From assembly GCA_052168315.1 (NCBI GenBank), contig JBQLZO010000062.1, positions 62,001 through 126,000 of the forward strand: a DNA stretch of 64,000 bases, read 5' to 3'. Under the pieces are notes generated by a model. The model saw only the letters and a list, made by a program, of their open reading frames with translations. It was not told where the DNA came from and searched no databases. This document shows, one piece after another, positions 52,763-62,453 of this stretch (position 1 is its first letter; each line of letters starts with the position of its first letter). The stretch is from JBQLZO01 sp052168315. Lineage in GTDB: Bacteria; Planctomycetota; Phycisphaerae; Phycisphaerales; UBA1924. The translations under genes were made by a program, and so were the position numbers.

Positions 52763-53779
52763 ATGCGCGCGCTGCTCAGCCCATACGAACTCGACCCATG
52801 GTCCCCCGCCGCCGCGGCCGCGCTGTCCATCTTCGACGACACCACCACCATCCGACCCCTCCCACCGCCCGAGACCCGCCAGCGCGAAGCCCCCGCGCTC
52901 GCCGCCCTGCTCGATCGCTGGCACTGGACCGCGCCGCTCTGGCAGCACCAGCTCCTCACCGCGCTCGACGACCACGACCAGCCCACCATCGCCCACGCCC
53001 AGCGCATCGCCCGAGCCTTCCAGGATGACCCGCGCATGGCCCCCATCCAACGCCTCACCGCCCGCGGATGGAACAGGCACGCCGACGACGAAACACAAGC
53101 CTGCGAAGCGCTCTGCCGCAGCCTCCTCGCCCTCGACGCCGACCCCGCCTTCGAACTCCCCATCGCCGCCGCCGTCGATGCGCTGGCCATCCGCTCAGGC
53201 GCCATCATCTGCCGAGCCCGCGGCGGAGGCATGATCGATGCGCTCGAACGACGCGCTGCGCCCACCCAGCTCGCACGCTTCGCGATCCCCACGCTCCTCG
53301 GCGCCGAGGGGCAGCAGATCCTCGACGCCCGCGCCCGCCTCGAGCCCCAGCGCGACCAACTCGCCCGCGCCATCAACAACCTCACCAGCGCCGGCGCGCC
53401 CACGCCCACCGCCATCGCGCGCCTCCACACCGCCGCCGACCGCTACACCGCCGCCTTCGACGAGGCCTACCACCACATCCCCGCCATCTCATCGCAGCAC
53501 CACACCGCCGATCAGGCTCGCCGCTCCTTCATCGTCATCACCATCGCGCGCACCACACCAGACCCCACCCTCGCCGCCGCCGCACGCCTCGCCTCCATCG
53601 TCGGCGGGCGAAGCCACGACCGCCGGCTCGCCACCGCCGCCACCACGCCACACGCCGACCCCGAGCCATCTCTCAACGCCATCGTCGCAACCGACACCCC
53701 CGACGCACTCCACATCGCCACCATCAAACGCGTCGCCTGGCACCCCACCCCCCCCAGCGCCCCACCCGACACACCCTGA
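52763..53779 (+). CDS. Hypothetical protein
   Basis: 338 residues, not recognised. Mostly alpha-helical and Ala-rich with no membrane segment or signal peptide. The middle contains RSGAIICRARGGGMIDALERRAAPTQLARFAIPTLLGAEGQQILDAR (about residues 150-200), and the C-terminus resembles a TPR-free helical solenoid. It is divergent from the FG-GAP gene across a 251-bp gap. A cytosolic planctomycete-specific protein is the best I can say. Confidence 0.6.
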   Translation: MRALLSPYELDPWSPAAAAALSIFDDTTTIRPLPPPETRQREAPALAALLDRWHWTAPLWQHQLLTALDDHDQPTIAHAQRIARAFQDDPRMAPIQRLTARGWNRHADDETQACEALCRSLLALDADPAFELPIAAAVDALAIRSGAIICRARGGGMIDALERRAAPTQLARFAIPTLLGAEGQQILDARARLEPQRDQLARAINNLTSAGAPTPTAIARLHTAADRYTAAFDEAYHHIPAISSQHHTADQARRSFIVITIARTTPDPTLAAAARLASIVGGRSHDRRLATAATTPHADPEPSLNAIVATDTPDALHIATIKRVAWHPTPPSAPPDTP

Positions 53780-53976
53780 TCGCCCGATCCCCCACACCAC
53801 GCGCACCTCCCCAGCACAGCGCACCACCCCACCAACGCCCGCCACGCGCCCTTGGTCCCAAAAGTGGCATCGCCAATCCCGTCCACCGCGCGCCGCACCG
53901 CGCTGCCCGCCACGCAATCCGAGGTACGGTCGATGGGACACGCCCATCCCCGACCCCCCGCGCCGCGCCAGGAGCC

Positions 53977-55989
53977 ATGACCATGCGCCACCACACCAGC
54001 AACACCATCACCATGCCAGCCCTTCACGCGCTGGCCACCGCCGCGCTGCTCGGGCTCGCGGCCCACCACGCGCCCGCCGCCGCGCACGCGGACCAGCCCG
54101 CGCCCCCCGACCAAACCCAGCCCCAACCCCAGCCGCAAGCCCAGCCGCAACCCGAAGCCCTCCCGCACCCCGCCCGCAAGCGCTACGACGACCACGCCAT
54201 CGTCGCCATCAACGCCCGCACCCACCGCCAGCTCATGGCCGCCATGGCGCTCGGCGAGATGCTCAACTGCCGCCCGTCACGACACACCCCCATCGAACTG
54301 CTCATCCCGCACGAGAGCCTCCCCGCGCTCGATGAGGCAGACCTCGACTACCGCATCATCATCGACAACGCCCAGAACCTCATCGACGCCGAGGACCAGC
54401 TCCGCAAGGAGGCCCGCCGCCTCGCCGAGCAGCAGGCCCAGGCCGCCGATGGCGGACCCGACAACGGCGTCGAACCCTTCTTCGCCGACTACCGCTCGCC
54501 CGACGAGATCAACACCTACATCAACGCCCTCGCGAACGACAACCCCGCGCTCGCCACCATCATCCCCGTCGGCCAATCGCTCCAGGGCCGCCCGATCAAC
54601 GCGGTCCGACTCACCTCCGACCCCTCCGACACCACCCGACCCATCATCTTTATCCAGGGATGCCAGCACGCCCGCGAGTGGATCAGCCCCGCGTCCGTCC
54701 TCTGGGCCATCCAGAACCTCATCAACAACTACGGCACCGACCCCGAGATCACCCACCTCCTCGATGCGCTCGAGTGGCACTTCATCCCCGTCGTCAACCC
54801 CGACGGATACCAGCACAGCATCGATGTCGACCGCTTCTGGCGCAAGAACCGCAGGCCCAACTCCAACGGATCGTTCGGCGTCGACCTCAACCGCAACTGG
54901 AGCTACGAGTGGGGGCTCTCCTCCGGATCCAGCGGCAACCCCAACTCTCCGGTCTATCGCGGCACAGCCCCCCTCTCCGAGCCCGAATCCAGCGCCGTCG
55001 CCCAATACATCTGCGCCCTCAACGGCGGTTCCAGCCTCGAAGACTGCCCCCCCGGACGAGTCCTCGGCGCCCTCGATGTCCACTCCTACAGCCAGCTCAT
55101 CCTCGGCCCATGGTCGTACTCCGAAACCGTCGCGCCCCCGCGCGAGGATGAACTCCGCATCATCCAGGATGACATGGAACAGGCCATCTCCTCCGCCAAC
55201 GGCGTGCCGTACACCGCCGGACTCGGCATCGACCAGCTCCTCTACGAAGCCTCCGGCACCGCGCAGGATTGGAACTTCGGGCAGCACAACGCCGTCGCGT
55301 GGACCTACGAACTCCGCCCCGATTCACCGAACCCCGGCTTCGTCCTCCCGCCATCCGAGATCATCCCCACCTCCATCGAAGTCTTCGAAGGCTTCAAGGT
55401 CCTCGCCGCATACCTGCTCGAACACATCGTCTTCATCCTCGACCCCGCGCCCACCAACCTCCAGTTCGACAGCCCCGCGCCCATCCCCGTCAGCGCCATC
55501 CCCTTCAACCGCAACGAGATCGACGAGCCCACCCTCCAGTTCTTCTACCGCCCCGCCGGATCATCGCTCCCGTTCCAGAGCCTCCCCCTCCTCGGCGATG
55601 CCCCCGACTACACCGTGCAGCTCCCCGCGCTGACCTGCGGCAACGAGTACGAGTACTTCCTCCAGGGGCTCACCACCGAAGGAATCCTCGTCCAGCAGCC
55701 CGACGAGGCACTCAACACCGCCACCGGAGACCCACTCCCCACATTCCTCGCCGCCAACATCGCCCCGCCCTTCGGCGGCAACCCCGGCGGCCTGCTCCCC
55801 TGCCCCGAAGTCCCCTGCCCCGGCGATGCCAACAACGACGATCAGATCAACTCCGACGACCTCGCCATCCTCCTCAGCGCCTTCGGCCAATCCGTCGAAC
55901 CCGGAACCTCCGCCGACTTCGACAACGATGGCGACATCGACTCCGACGACCTGGCCATCCTCCTCAGCGCCTTCGGCATCCCCTGCTGA
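53977..55989 (+). CDS. Exported M14 zinc carboxypeptidase with dockerin-like tail
   Basis: 670 residues. ATG 53977 gives a signal peptide (ATAALLGLAAHHAPAAAHA) followed by a Pro/Gln-rich linker. A short pro-region precedes the peptidase (about residues 165-480). The zinc ligands are H-A-R-E in GCQHAREW and His in LDVHSYSQ, and the catalytic Glu is in WTYELRP, all in M14A order; the substrate Arg/Asn region is VDLNRNWSYEW. A fibronectin-like domain (about 490-600) follows. The tail is a dockerin-like pair (DANNDDQINSDDLAILLSAFG and DFDNDGDIDSDDLAILLSAFG). It is a secreted peptidase. Confidence 0.93.
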   Translation: MTMRHHTSNTITMPALHALATAALLGLAAHHAPAAAHADQPAPPDQTQPQPQPQAQPQPEALPHPARKRYDDHAIVAINARTHRQLMAAMALGEMLNCRPSRHTPIELLIPHESLPALDEADLDYRIIIDNAQNLIDAEDQLRKEARRLAEQQAQAADGGPDNGVEPFFADYRSPDEINTYINALANDNPALATIIPVGQSLQGRPINAVRLTSDPSDTTRPIIFIQGCQHAREWISPASVLWAIQNLINNYGTDPEITHLLDALEWHFIPVVNPDGYQHSIDVDRFWRKNRRPNSNGSFGVDLNRNWSYEWGLSSGSSGNPNSPVYRGTAPLSEPESSAVAQYICALNGGSSLEDCPPGRVLGALDVHSYSQLILGPWSYSETVAPPREDELRIIQDDMEQAISSANGVPYTAGLGIDQLLYEASGTAQDWNFGQHNAVAWTYELRPDSPNPGFVLPPSEIIPTSIEVFEGFKVLAAYLLEHIVFILDPAPTNLQFDSPAPIPVSAIPFNRNEIDEPTLQFFYRPAGSSLPFQSLPLLGDAPDYTVQLPALTCGNEYEYFLQGLTTEGILVQQPDEALNTATGDPLPTFLAANIAPPFGGNPGGLLPCPEVPCPGDANNDDQINSDDLAILLSAFGQSVEPGTSADFDNDGDIDSDDLAILLSAFGIPC

Positions 55990-56033
55990 CCCCCCCAATC
56001 CCAAACAATCCCAACCCCATCACGAAAAGGAAC

Positions 56034-56063
56034 AAGGCCGATCGCTCCAACGCGATCGGCCTT
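56034..56063. terminator. Strong bidirectional terminator
   Basis: aaggccgatcgc (56034-56045) pairs perfectly over 12 bp with gcgatcggcctt (56052-56063) around tccaac. The plus strand continues tgcatttcc, and the minus strand continues GTTCCTTTTCG. It lies between the convergent carboxypeptidase and B12-fold genes. Confidence 0.85.
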
Positions 56064-56101
56064 TGCATTTCCATTCCATCATCGCTCGTCGACCACCACG
56101 C

Positions 56102-56839
56102 TCACGCCGCCTGCGAAGCCGACTCCGAACCCGACCCGCCCGAACCCGAACGCACCAGCCGCTTCCGACCGACCGTCCGCTGCTCCGGCGTCGCGCGCTG
56201 CCCCGGCTTCTTCAGCATCGACTGCACCAGCTCCGCCGGGTCCTCGGCCCAAAGATCCGCGCCGATCTCCTCGGCCAGACCCTCGGCGCGATTGAACACA
56301 CCGCCGCCCACCACCACCTGCGTCCCGCGGCACGCGCCGATCTCCTGGATGTCGTCGATCAGCGCCCGGATCTCCGGAAGATCGCACGCCGCCGAAGCGA
56401 ACAGCAGCAGCGCCGAGGGCTTCCGCTCGTGCACCTGCGCCAGGATCTCATCACGCGCCACGCCCGAACCCGCGAACACCACGCTGAAACCGGAAGACTC
56501 GATCAGGTCCACCGCGATCTGAGCGGCGAGCTCATCCGCCTCCGTGTGACCGCACACCGCGAACACCGTCCGACCCAGCGAGGGCGAACGCGGAAGCCGC
56601 GCCGCCATCTGGTCGCACTGCGCACGAAGCAGACGCGTCGCGAAGTTGTACGACACCACCGACAACTGATCCTTCCGGAACAGCCCGTCGATCATCTCGT
56701 AGGTCGGCCAGAACAGGTCCGTCAGGATCGCCTCCGGCGAATGCCCCGCGTCCAGCGTGTCATCAACCACGCAACGCGTTCCCGGGCGGTCGCCGTTGAT
56801 CAGCGCCTCGAACAGTCTCTCGATCAATGCATCAGTCAC
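56102..56839 (-). CDS. B12-binding-fold protein with degenerate cobalamin motif
   Basis: 245 residues from GTG 56839. The N-terminal four-helix cap (about residues 5-80) and the following Rossmann-like domain (TVFAVCGHTEADELAAQIAVDLIESSGFSVVFAGSGV) match the cap-plus-B12 architecture of MerR-like and methionine-synthase-like sensors. The normal motif G-x-x-H-x-x-G is altered: the His sits one residue after the Gly (H98) and the usual His place is Glu, so cobalamin binding through His is doubtful. The tail is Ser/Gly-rich. Sensor or scaffold role possible. Confidence 0.75.
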   Translation of the reverse strand: MTDALIERLFEALINGDRPGTRCVVDDTLDAGHSPEAILTDLFWPTYEMIDGLFRKDQLSVVSYNFATRLLRAQCDQMAARLPRSPSLGRTVFAVCGHTEADELAAQIAVDLIESSGFSVVFAGSGVARDEILAQVHERKPSALLLFASAACDLPEIRALIDDIQEIGACRGTQVVVGGGVFNRAEGLAEEIGADLWAEDPAELVQSMLKKPGQRATPEQRTVGRKRLVRSGSGGSGSESASQAA

Positions 56840-57429
56840 TGGGGGAGTCCCTTGCCGCTGGGCACCCTGGGCCGCTCCGCACGCCAACCGGGTCGATCAA
56901 TCTGCTCGCGACGCTCCGCGACGCGGGTCCGTTCCATTCCGGACCGATCACATCGACCAACACCGTTCATCCGCCACAACATTCGAGCCCGCCCCCCGCT
57001 CCCGCACCCCCAAACCGGAACGGCGCGGGAGCGCCATCCCCCGATCGCAGACCAAACAAACCGCCAACCGCACCCGCAATCACCCGCTCCGATCTCGCAC
57101 CAAGCCCCCACCACGACCACACCACGCAACACGAGCCCACCCCCGCGCATCGCGTCCCCCCCGTTCCGGGGGATCCGCCGACCCCCATCAGCCCCTCAAC
57201 GACACCCTCATCAACCCCCCGGACATCACCGCCCCGGACATCACCGCCCACCCGCCCCTCATCGACGGAAACGAAGAACGCACGCGGGCCGGCCGCGTGC
57301 GTTCCTGGTGGGGGCGTGGTGGGGCCGGAGGGCCGTCGTGTTTCTCTCTCCGGAACTCTGCAAGGGCCAGGAACCGGTCCCAACACGCCAAGTCAGCCTT
57401 CGCTTCGATCCAACACCCCCCTTTCCCCG
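56840..57429. other. Intergenic region, 590 bp, with one strong hairpin
   Basis: No convincing gene in either strand; ORFs have the Pro/Arg-rich composition of shadow frames. The only structure seen is the hairpin at 57276-57304. The region 56990-57240 is strongly C/A-rich on the plus strand. Confidence 0.5.
57276..57304. terminator. Perfect hairpin in the gap before the PEP-CTERM gene
   Basis: gaacgcacgcg (57276-57286) pairs with cgcgtgcgttc (57294-57304), 11 bp, around a GC loop. It lies downstream of the minus-strand gene at 57430-58173. No T-tract. Confidence 0.55.
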
Positions 57430-58173
57430 CTACCGACGCCGCCGGGCCGCAAACAGCCCGCCCAGCGCCAGCACGCCAACGCCACCCGGCGAAGGCACGA
57501 ACTCAATCTCGACCGGCGTGCTATACCGGGCCGTGTGCTCGAGTCCGGAGTCGAACAATGGGGCGAAGTTCCCGAGGTCCACCCCAAGACCCGCCCCGAT
57601 CTGCAGCGTCGTGCTCGTCCCCTGCAGCAGGCCCGGGTCGAACTTCAGATCGAAGCAGATCACGAACGACTGGTTCGCCTGCGGCGTGCCCGGATCCACC
57701 GCCCCCACCACACCGCCGAATCCGAACCAGGTCGAGCCCGGCACCGGCGAACCAAGCGCTGGATCGGGAATCACGGGCCCATTCTGCCACCCCGTCGTCG
57801 AGTTCCCATCCGCGCCCATCACATCGAACGCCAGGATCGGATCGAACCCCACCACCTGCCCATCCGTCCGCGTCAGGATCCCCAGACGGATGTCATTCAC
57901 ATCCACGCCGAACGGCAGCGGCGCCCCGGCGCTCCCCAGCCCGATCCCGCAGCTGCACGCGTGCGGGGTGCTCGTCGGGAAGATCGTTCCCAGCTCCACA
58001 TACAACTCGATCGACCCCTCCCCGCCCAGCACCTGCCAGGTCTTCGGCGGCTCCACCGGCGGCGGCTGCCCGCACGCCAGCGCCCGCCCCGGAACCGCCA
58101 TCACCCCCACGCCCGCGAGCCCCGCGACGCAGCAGGCTCGCAACCATACCCTCGTCTCTTCACGATTCATCAC
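57430..58173 (-). CDS. Exported protein with PEP-CTERM-like tail
   Basis: 247 residues. GAGGAG precedes the ATG. Signal peptide about residues 10-33 (CCVAGLAGVGVMAVPGRALA). The body is a beta-rich domain of about 190 residues with several Cys near the start (ACGQPP, HACSCGIG), so disulphides are possible. The C-terminus is VPSPGGVGVLALGGLFAARRRR, a PEP-CTERM-like sorting signal close to that of the gene at 12052-13161. No enzymatic motif seen. Confidence 0.82.
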   Translation of the reverse strand: MMNREETRVWLRACCVAGLAGVGVMAVPGRALACGQPPPVEPPKTWQVLGGEGSIELYVELGTIFPTSTPHACSCGIGLGSAGAPLPFGVDVNDIRLGILTRTDGQVVGFDPILAFDVMGADGNSTTGWQNGPVIPDPALGSPVPGSTWFGFGGVVGAVDPGTPQANQSFVICFDLKFDPGLLQGTSTTLQIGAGLGVDLGNFAPLFDSGLEHTARYSTPVEIEFVPSPGGVGVLALGGLFAARRRR

Positions 58174-58637
58174 ATTCTCCTCTCGCCAGGTCCCCCGTGC
58201 CCCTCACGCCACCGTGTCACTTGTATTCGGGTTTCCCCTCTCAAGAATCCGTACTTCCGGAAGTGCCAAGACCCACACTACCCCGATAATCAGCGATGAC
58301 AAATCATTTCCACCCGAATCCATCACCTGCCGCACGATCGCACAAGCAACACTTCCCCGACTCACCTGACAACATCACGCCGCGCCATGCGTAACATCCA
58401 CCCCCATCCCCAACTTATGCAATATTGACATCCGCTGGCATCAACCCCACCGTGGCGCCGACGCCCGCCCAGCCGCTCCAGACCACCACCACGCCCACCC
58501 CATTTCCCGCGCGGCAATGGACCCGAACGCCCGGTGGCCCCACAATCACTTCCGCACGGCGCTCGCTCCCCGCCCCACCCGCTCCCGGAAGGACGGGCAA
58601 CGCCCACCGCACGCCCACACCGACCCAGAGGTTCCCG
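58174..58637. other. Divergent intergenic region, 464 bp, with a 12-bp palindrome
   Basis: acttccggaagt at 58253-58264 is a perfect 12-bp palindrome about 80 bp before the minus-strand start. A more A/T-rich area at 58280-58440 (around gataatcagcgatgac and atgcaatattgaca) probably holds promoters for one or both sides. I cannot assign a clear pair. No gene recognised. Confidence 0.45.
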
Positions 58638-59396
58638 ATGCTCAGCCAGTACTCAACAGGATTTATCGGGCGGCTCCGAGACAAGGACCCCGCCGCCTGG
58701 TACGACCTCTGGGAGACCTTCGGCCCGGTCCTCCGCGCCCAGCTCACCAAGTGGGGGCGCGGGCGCATCGGCGCCGAAACCGTCCGCGACCTCTCCCAGG
58801 AAACCATGGCCGCGCTCTCGGACTCCATCGACCGCTACGACCCCGCACGCGGCGCCCGATTCTCCACATGGCTCCTGGCCATCGCCAAGCACGCCCTCGG
58901 CGACGAGATGGACCGCCGGAACGCCCTCAAACGCGGCGGCGGCAAGAAAACCGCCTCCCTCGACGAGGCATGGATGGGCCAGGCCTCCAACGCCAAGCCC
59001 GACCAGGAGTACGAGGCCGCCGTCTTCGACGCCAAGGTCTGCGCCGCCATCCGGCTCATCGAACGCGAGGTCGACTTCACCGACTTCACCATCTACCAGA
59101 TGCGGGTCCTCGAAGGACGCCCCGGCAAGGAAGTCGCCGCCGACCTCGGAACCTCCGAGCCCACCGTCTCCAGACGCCTGGACAAGGTCCGCACCACCCT
59201 CAGGGCCAGGCTCTCCGAGGTCATCGCCACCTACTCGTTCACCGCCGATGAGGCCCAGGAGGCCGAGCGAAAGAACCTCTCACCGGATCCGAACAAGGCT
59301 GAGAACGCCCTCTTCGACGAGGCCATCGCCGAGGTGTACCACCGCGAGATGGAACGACGCCGGCGCGAGGAACTCACAGGGCACGGCGAGCACTGA
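58638..59396 (+). CDS. ECF-like sigma factor preceding a membrane kinase
   Basis: 252 residues from ATG 58638 (the frame is open to 58425, but the extra part is Pro-rich and lacks sigma features). Region 2: WYDLWETFGPVLRAQLTKWGRGRIGAETVRDLSQETMAALSDSIDRYD...FSTWLLAIAKHALGDEMDRR. Region 4: VDFTDFTIYQMRVLEGRPGKEVAADLGTSEPTVSRRLDKVRTTLRARL. A C-terminal acidic/basic extension of about 50 residues is unusual. The kinase gene starts 45 bp later, so the two form a likely operon; sigma-kinase pairs are common in planctomycetes. Confidence 0.87.
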   Translation: MLSQYSTGFIGRLRDKDPAAWYDLWETFGPVLRAQLTKWGRGRIGAETVRDLSQETMAALSDSIDRYDPARGARFSTWLLAIAKHALGDEMDRRNALKRGGGKKTASLDEAWMGQASNAKPDQEYEAAVFDAKVCAAIRLIEREVDFTDFTIYQMRVLEGRPGKEVAADLGTSEPTVSRRLDKVRTTLRARLSEVIATYSFTADEAQEAERKNLSPDPNKAENALFDEAIAEVYHREMERRRREELTGHGEH

Positions 59397-59441
59397 CGCC
59401 ACCACCACGCCCCGAACAAGGCCAAGCGGAGCACAGCAACG

Positions 59442-62189
59442 ATGGCAGGCGCATTCGGATTCTTCGGATTCATCATCCTCCTGCTCGTTGGCATCGCCGC
59501 CATCGTCCTGCTCATCATGCTCCTCATCCCCATGACCAAGGGCCTCTTCTGGCTCATCACCGCCGTCTTCAAGGCCATCGGCGCCGTCATCGTCCACTTC
59601 TTCCGATTCATCTACGGCATGATCGCCGACGCCCTCCGCTTCGTCGGCGCCGTCATCACCGCCCTCGTCTTCGTCCCCCTCGTGCTCGCCAACATCGTCA
59701 TCGGACGCTGGTCCGCCTCCCGCCATTTCGGCGCAGCGCTCCAGGACGAGATCCGCACCGCCGGCGGATGCGTCTATCGCATCGCCATCGGGCACCCCGC
59801 ACGATTCCTCCTGCTCCACTCAGTCACCGAGGGCATCGAGAAGCGCATCCCCGAAGCCCTCGCCAACGCGCCCGGCTCCGACAAGCCCAAGAGCGCACGC
59901 TCAAAGTTCGACGGCTACACCATCGTCGGCTCCCTCGCCGGCGGTGGCTCGGGCGCCAAGCTCTACATCGCCGACCCCTCACCCGAGAAGGCCGCCGCCT
60001 TCGCGCGCAACGGCGCGATCGAAGTCGACCAGGTCGTCATCAAGTCCTTCTCCGTCCACGAGGGATCATCCCTCCCGCAGATCGTCCGCGAGAGCCGCTC
60101 CCTTGAGGCCGCGCGCAAGCTCGGGCTCGTGCTCGACCACGAGCTCAACGACGAGCGCTTCTTCTATGTCATGCCCTATGTCCCCGGCGACTCGCTCACC
60201 GTCGTCGCCAACAGGCTCCACGGCGCCTCCGGACCCACCGGGCTCGAGGGACGCAGGCTCCGCGACGCCATCGGATTCGTCGCCGACCTCGTCCACACGC
60301 TCGACCGCTATCACCGCGGCGGGCTCTGGCACAAGGATGTCAAGCCCGACAACATCATCGTCTCCTCCGACGCCCGCGCGCACCTCGTCGACCTCGGGCT
60401 CGTCACGCCACTCCGCTCCGCGATGACGCTCACCACCCACGGCACCGAGTACTTCCGCGACCCCGAGATGGTCCGCATGGCACTCCGCGGCGCCAAGGTC
60501 CACGAGATCGACGGCGGCAAGGTCGATGTCTACGGCGCCGGCGCTGTCCTCTACTCCGTCATCGAGAACTCGTTCCCCGCGCACGGCGAGCTCTCGAGGC
60601 TCACCAAGCGCTGCCCCGAGGCGCTCCGCTGGGTCATCCGCCGCTCCATGGCCGCCATGAACAAGCGGTACGACACCGCCGCGGACATGCTCGCAGACCT
60701 CCGCGCCATCCAGAACGCGCAAGACCCCTTCCTCCTCAAGCCCAAGGACCTGCCCTCCATGTCCGGGCGGTCCCTCGAAGAAACCACCGGATTCGCCGGG
60801 TACGACGACAAGCGCGACCACGCCATCCACACGCCCCACACCCCGCACCCCGCGCCCGCGGCGGCACCCGCCGCCGTCCACGCCGCCGCCCACTCGCCCG
60901 CACCACGCCACCCCCACGCCCCGCACGCGCCAACTCCCGGCCCCGCACCCCACCCCGGCGCACCCATCCGCATCCGCCTCAAGAACTGGTGGTCCGGCGC
61001 CTTCGACACCATCCCCGCGCACGCACAAGCGCCCGCCCACCCCCACGCCCATCCCGCGCCCCCGCACCGCCCGCGCGCCCCGCGCCCGCCCATCAACCCC
61101 GACACCCTCCCATCACCCACCGACTACTTCGCCGCCCGCGACTCCGTCCCCGCCGTCGGCCGCGCTGCCAACCGCCGCAACATCAACCACGAGCCCGGAC
61201 GCACCGCGCACGCAATGCTCGCCAACGCCCAGAAGCGCGTCCGCGCCAAGCAGCAGGCCGCCGCAAAGCGCCGCCGCAAAGCCAACAGCGCGCGCCGCCG
61301 CTACAACAACAACCCCAACGCCGGCGTCATCTTCGCCGCCTTCCTCTTCCTCGCCGTCATCGCCGGCATCGTCGCGCTGGTGATCCCGGGCGCACGCCAG
61401 GTCCGCCACGAGATCGAACTCGGCGTCAACGCCGCGGGCGCGGAGGGCCCCGTCTCACCGTCCATCAGCATCGCCGGCATCACCGTCACCGGACCGCGCA
61501 CCATCGCGAGCATCGACGGCCAGCGCATCCGCATCGCCCCGCCCGTCCCATTCGCCCCCGGCGCCACACGCGAAACAACCTTCGCCGGCAGCGATGCACG
61601 CGATGGCATCATCGGATCCATCCAGCACCGCGTCCAGAACATCCGCCACGGCGCCCAGGAAATCGCAACCATCCTCACCGGCGAGCCCATCACCAGTGTC
61701 TCCGGCCCCCAGATCGCGCTCAGCGAAGACAACGCGACCGACCCGGCCGCGAACCCGGACGCCACCACCATCCTCCTCCTCAATGACCACCGGCTCGCCG
61801 CACCCAACGAACAGAACGATGCGCTCGCCGACATCGTCGCGCGCCTCCGAGACAACGGCTACGAAGTCCTCGGGCTCACCGCGCAACCGCACGAGATCGA
61901 ACAACTCGCCAAGGCCCGCAAGATGATCGGCACCTCCGGACCCCAGGACGCTCAGGCATGGGCACGCCTCCAGGCGTGGATGAGCGACCCCGCCGCCCAG
62001 AACAACACGCCCGACGCCATCCTCTGGATCCCCAACGAGGCCGACGGCCCGTGGCGCCTCGTCCCCGATGCGGACCTGTCCATCACCGAGAGAACCGCGC
62101 TCATGCGCACCCTCGTCGGACAGCCCGATCCCCCCGCCACCACCCGCCCAGCGAACACGCCCGCCGCCCCGCGGCTCAACGGCGTCTGA
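59442..62189 (+). CDS. Membrane Ser/Thr protein kinase
   Basis: 915 residues. The N-terminus has about three hydrophobic segments (residues 4-30, 36-55, 63-85), unlike usual PknB-type kinases. The kinase domain is about residues 150-430: VVIKSF with Lys201, HKDVKPDN with Asp299 (HKD instead of HRD), and DLG with Asp317 (not DFG). The Gly loop is GSLAGGGSGAKL. A Pro/His-rich linker (about 450-560) follows, then basic helices, one TM helix near residue 629-648, and an extracytoplasmic C-terminal domain of about 260 residues. It may control, or be controlled by, the sigma factor just upstream. Confidence 0.85.
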   Translation: MAGAFGFFGFIILLLVGIAAIVLLIMLLIPMTKGLFWLITAVFKAIGAVIVHFFRFIYGMIADALRFVGAVITALVFVPLVLANIVIGRWSASRHFGAALQDEIRTAGGCVYRIAIGHPARFLLLHSVTEGIEKRIPEALANAPGSDKPKSARSKFDGYTIVGSLAGGGSGAKLYIADPSPEKAAAFARNGAIEVDQVVIKSFSVHEGSSLPQIVRESRSLEAARKLGLVLDHELNDERFFYVMPYVPGDSLTVVANRLHGASGPTGLEGRRLRDAIGFVADLVHTLDRYHRGGLWHKDVKPDNIIVSSDARAHLVDLGLVTPLRSAMTLTTHGTEYFRDPEMVRMALRGAKVHEIDGGKVDVYGAGAVLYSVIENSFPAHGELSRLTKRCPEALRWVIRRSMAAMNKRYDTAADMLADLRAIQNAQDPFLLKPKDLPSMSGRSLEETTGFAGYDDKRDHAIHTPHTPHPAPAAAPAAVHAAAHSPAPRHPHAPHAPTPGPAPHPGAPIRIRLKNWWSGAFDTIPAHAQAPAHPHAHPAPPHRPRAPRPPINPDTLPSPTDYFAARDSVPAVGRAANRRNINHEPGRTAHAMLANAQKRVRAKQQAAAKRRRKANSARRRYNNNPNAGVIFAAFLFLAVIAGIVALVIPGARQVRHEIELGVNAAGAEGPVSPSISIAGITVTGPRTIASIDGQRIRIAPPVPFAPGATRETTFAGSDARDGIIGSIQHRVQNIRHGAQEIATILTGEPITSVSGPQIALSEDNATDPAANPDATTILLLNDHRLAAPNEQNDALADIVARLRDNGYEVLGLTAQPHEIEQLAKARKMIGTSGPQDAQAWARLQAWMSDPAAQNNTPDAILWIPNEADGPWRLVPDADLSITERTALMRTLVGQPDPPATTRPANTPAAPRLNGV

Positions 62190-62453
62190 AGCGCACCCGA
62201 CCCCCGCCACCACATCCACGACCACCACGAACAAGACCTCCACCGGGCGCCCCACCAATCTCGGACCCTCCCGCACCCCCCACGCGGGATGCCGCCGCGC
62301 CATCACCAACCCAACCTCCCGCCATCACCGCGTCACCACCGCGCCCGATGCCGCATCGCCGTCTACCCTGTGCCCTCCGCACCACACCGCACACACACGG
62401 GCGCGCACCAAAGCACGAACGCGCCGGGCCCGACGCCAAGGAGAGCACACACC

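Noticed and set aside
54000..57500. A possible secreted-enzyme operon (M14 peptidase, B12-fold protein, PEP-CTERM protein)
   Set aside because: Genes are convergent or separated by a strong terminator and a 590-bp gap, so they are not one unit.
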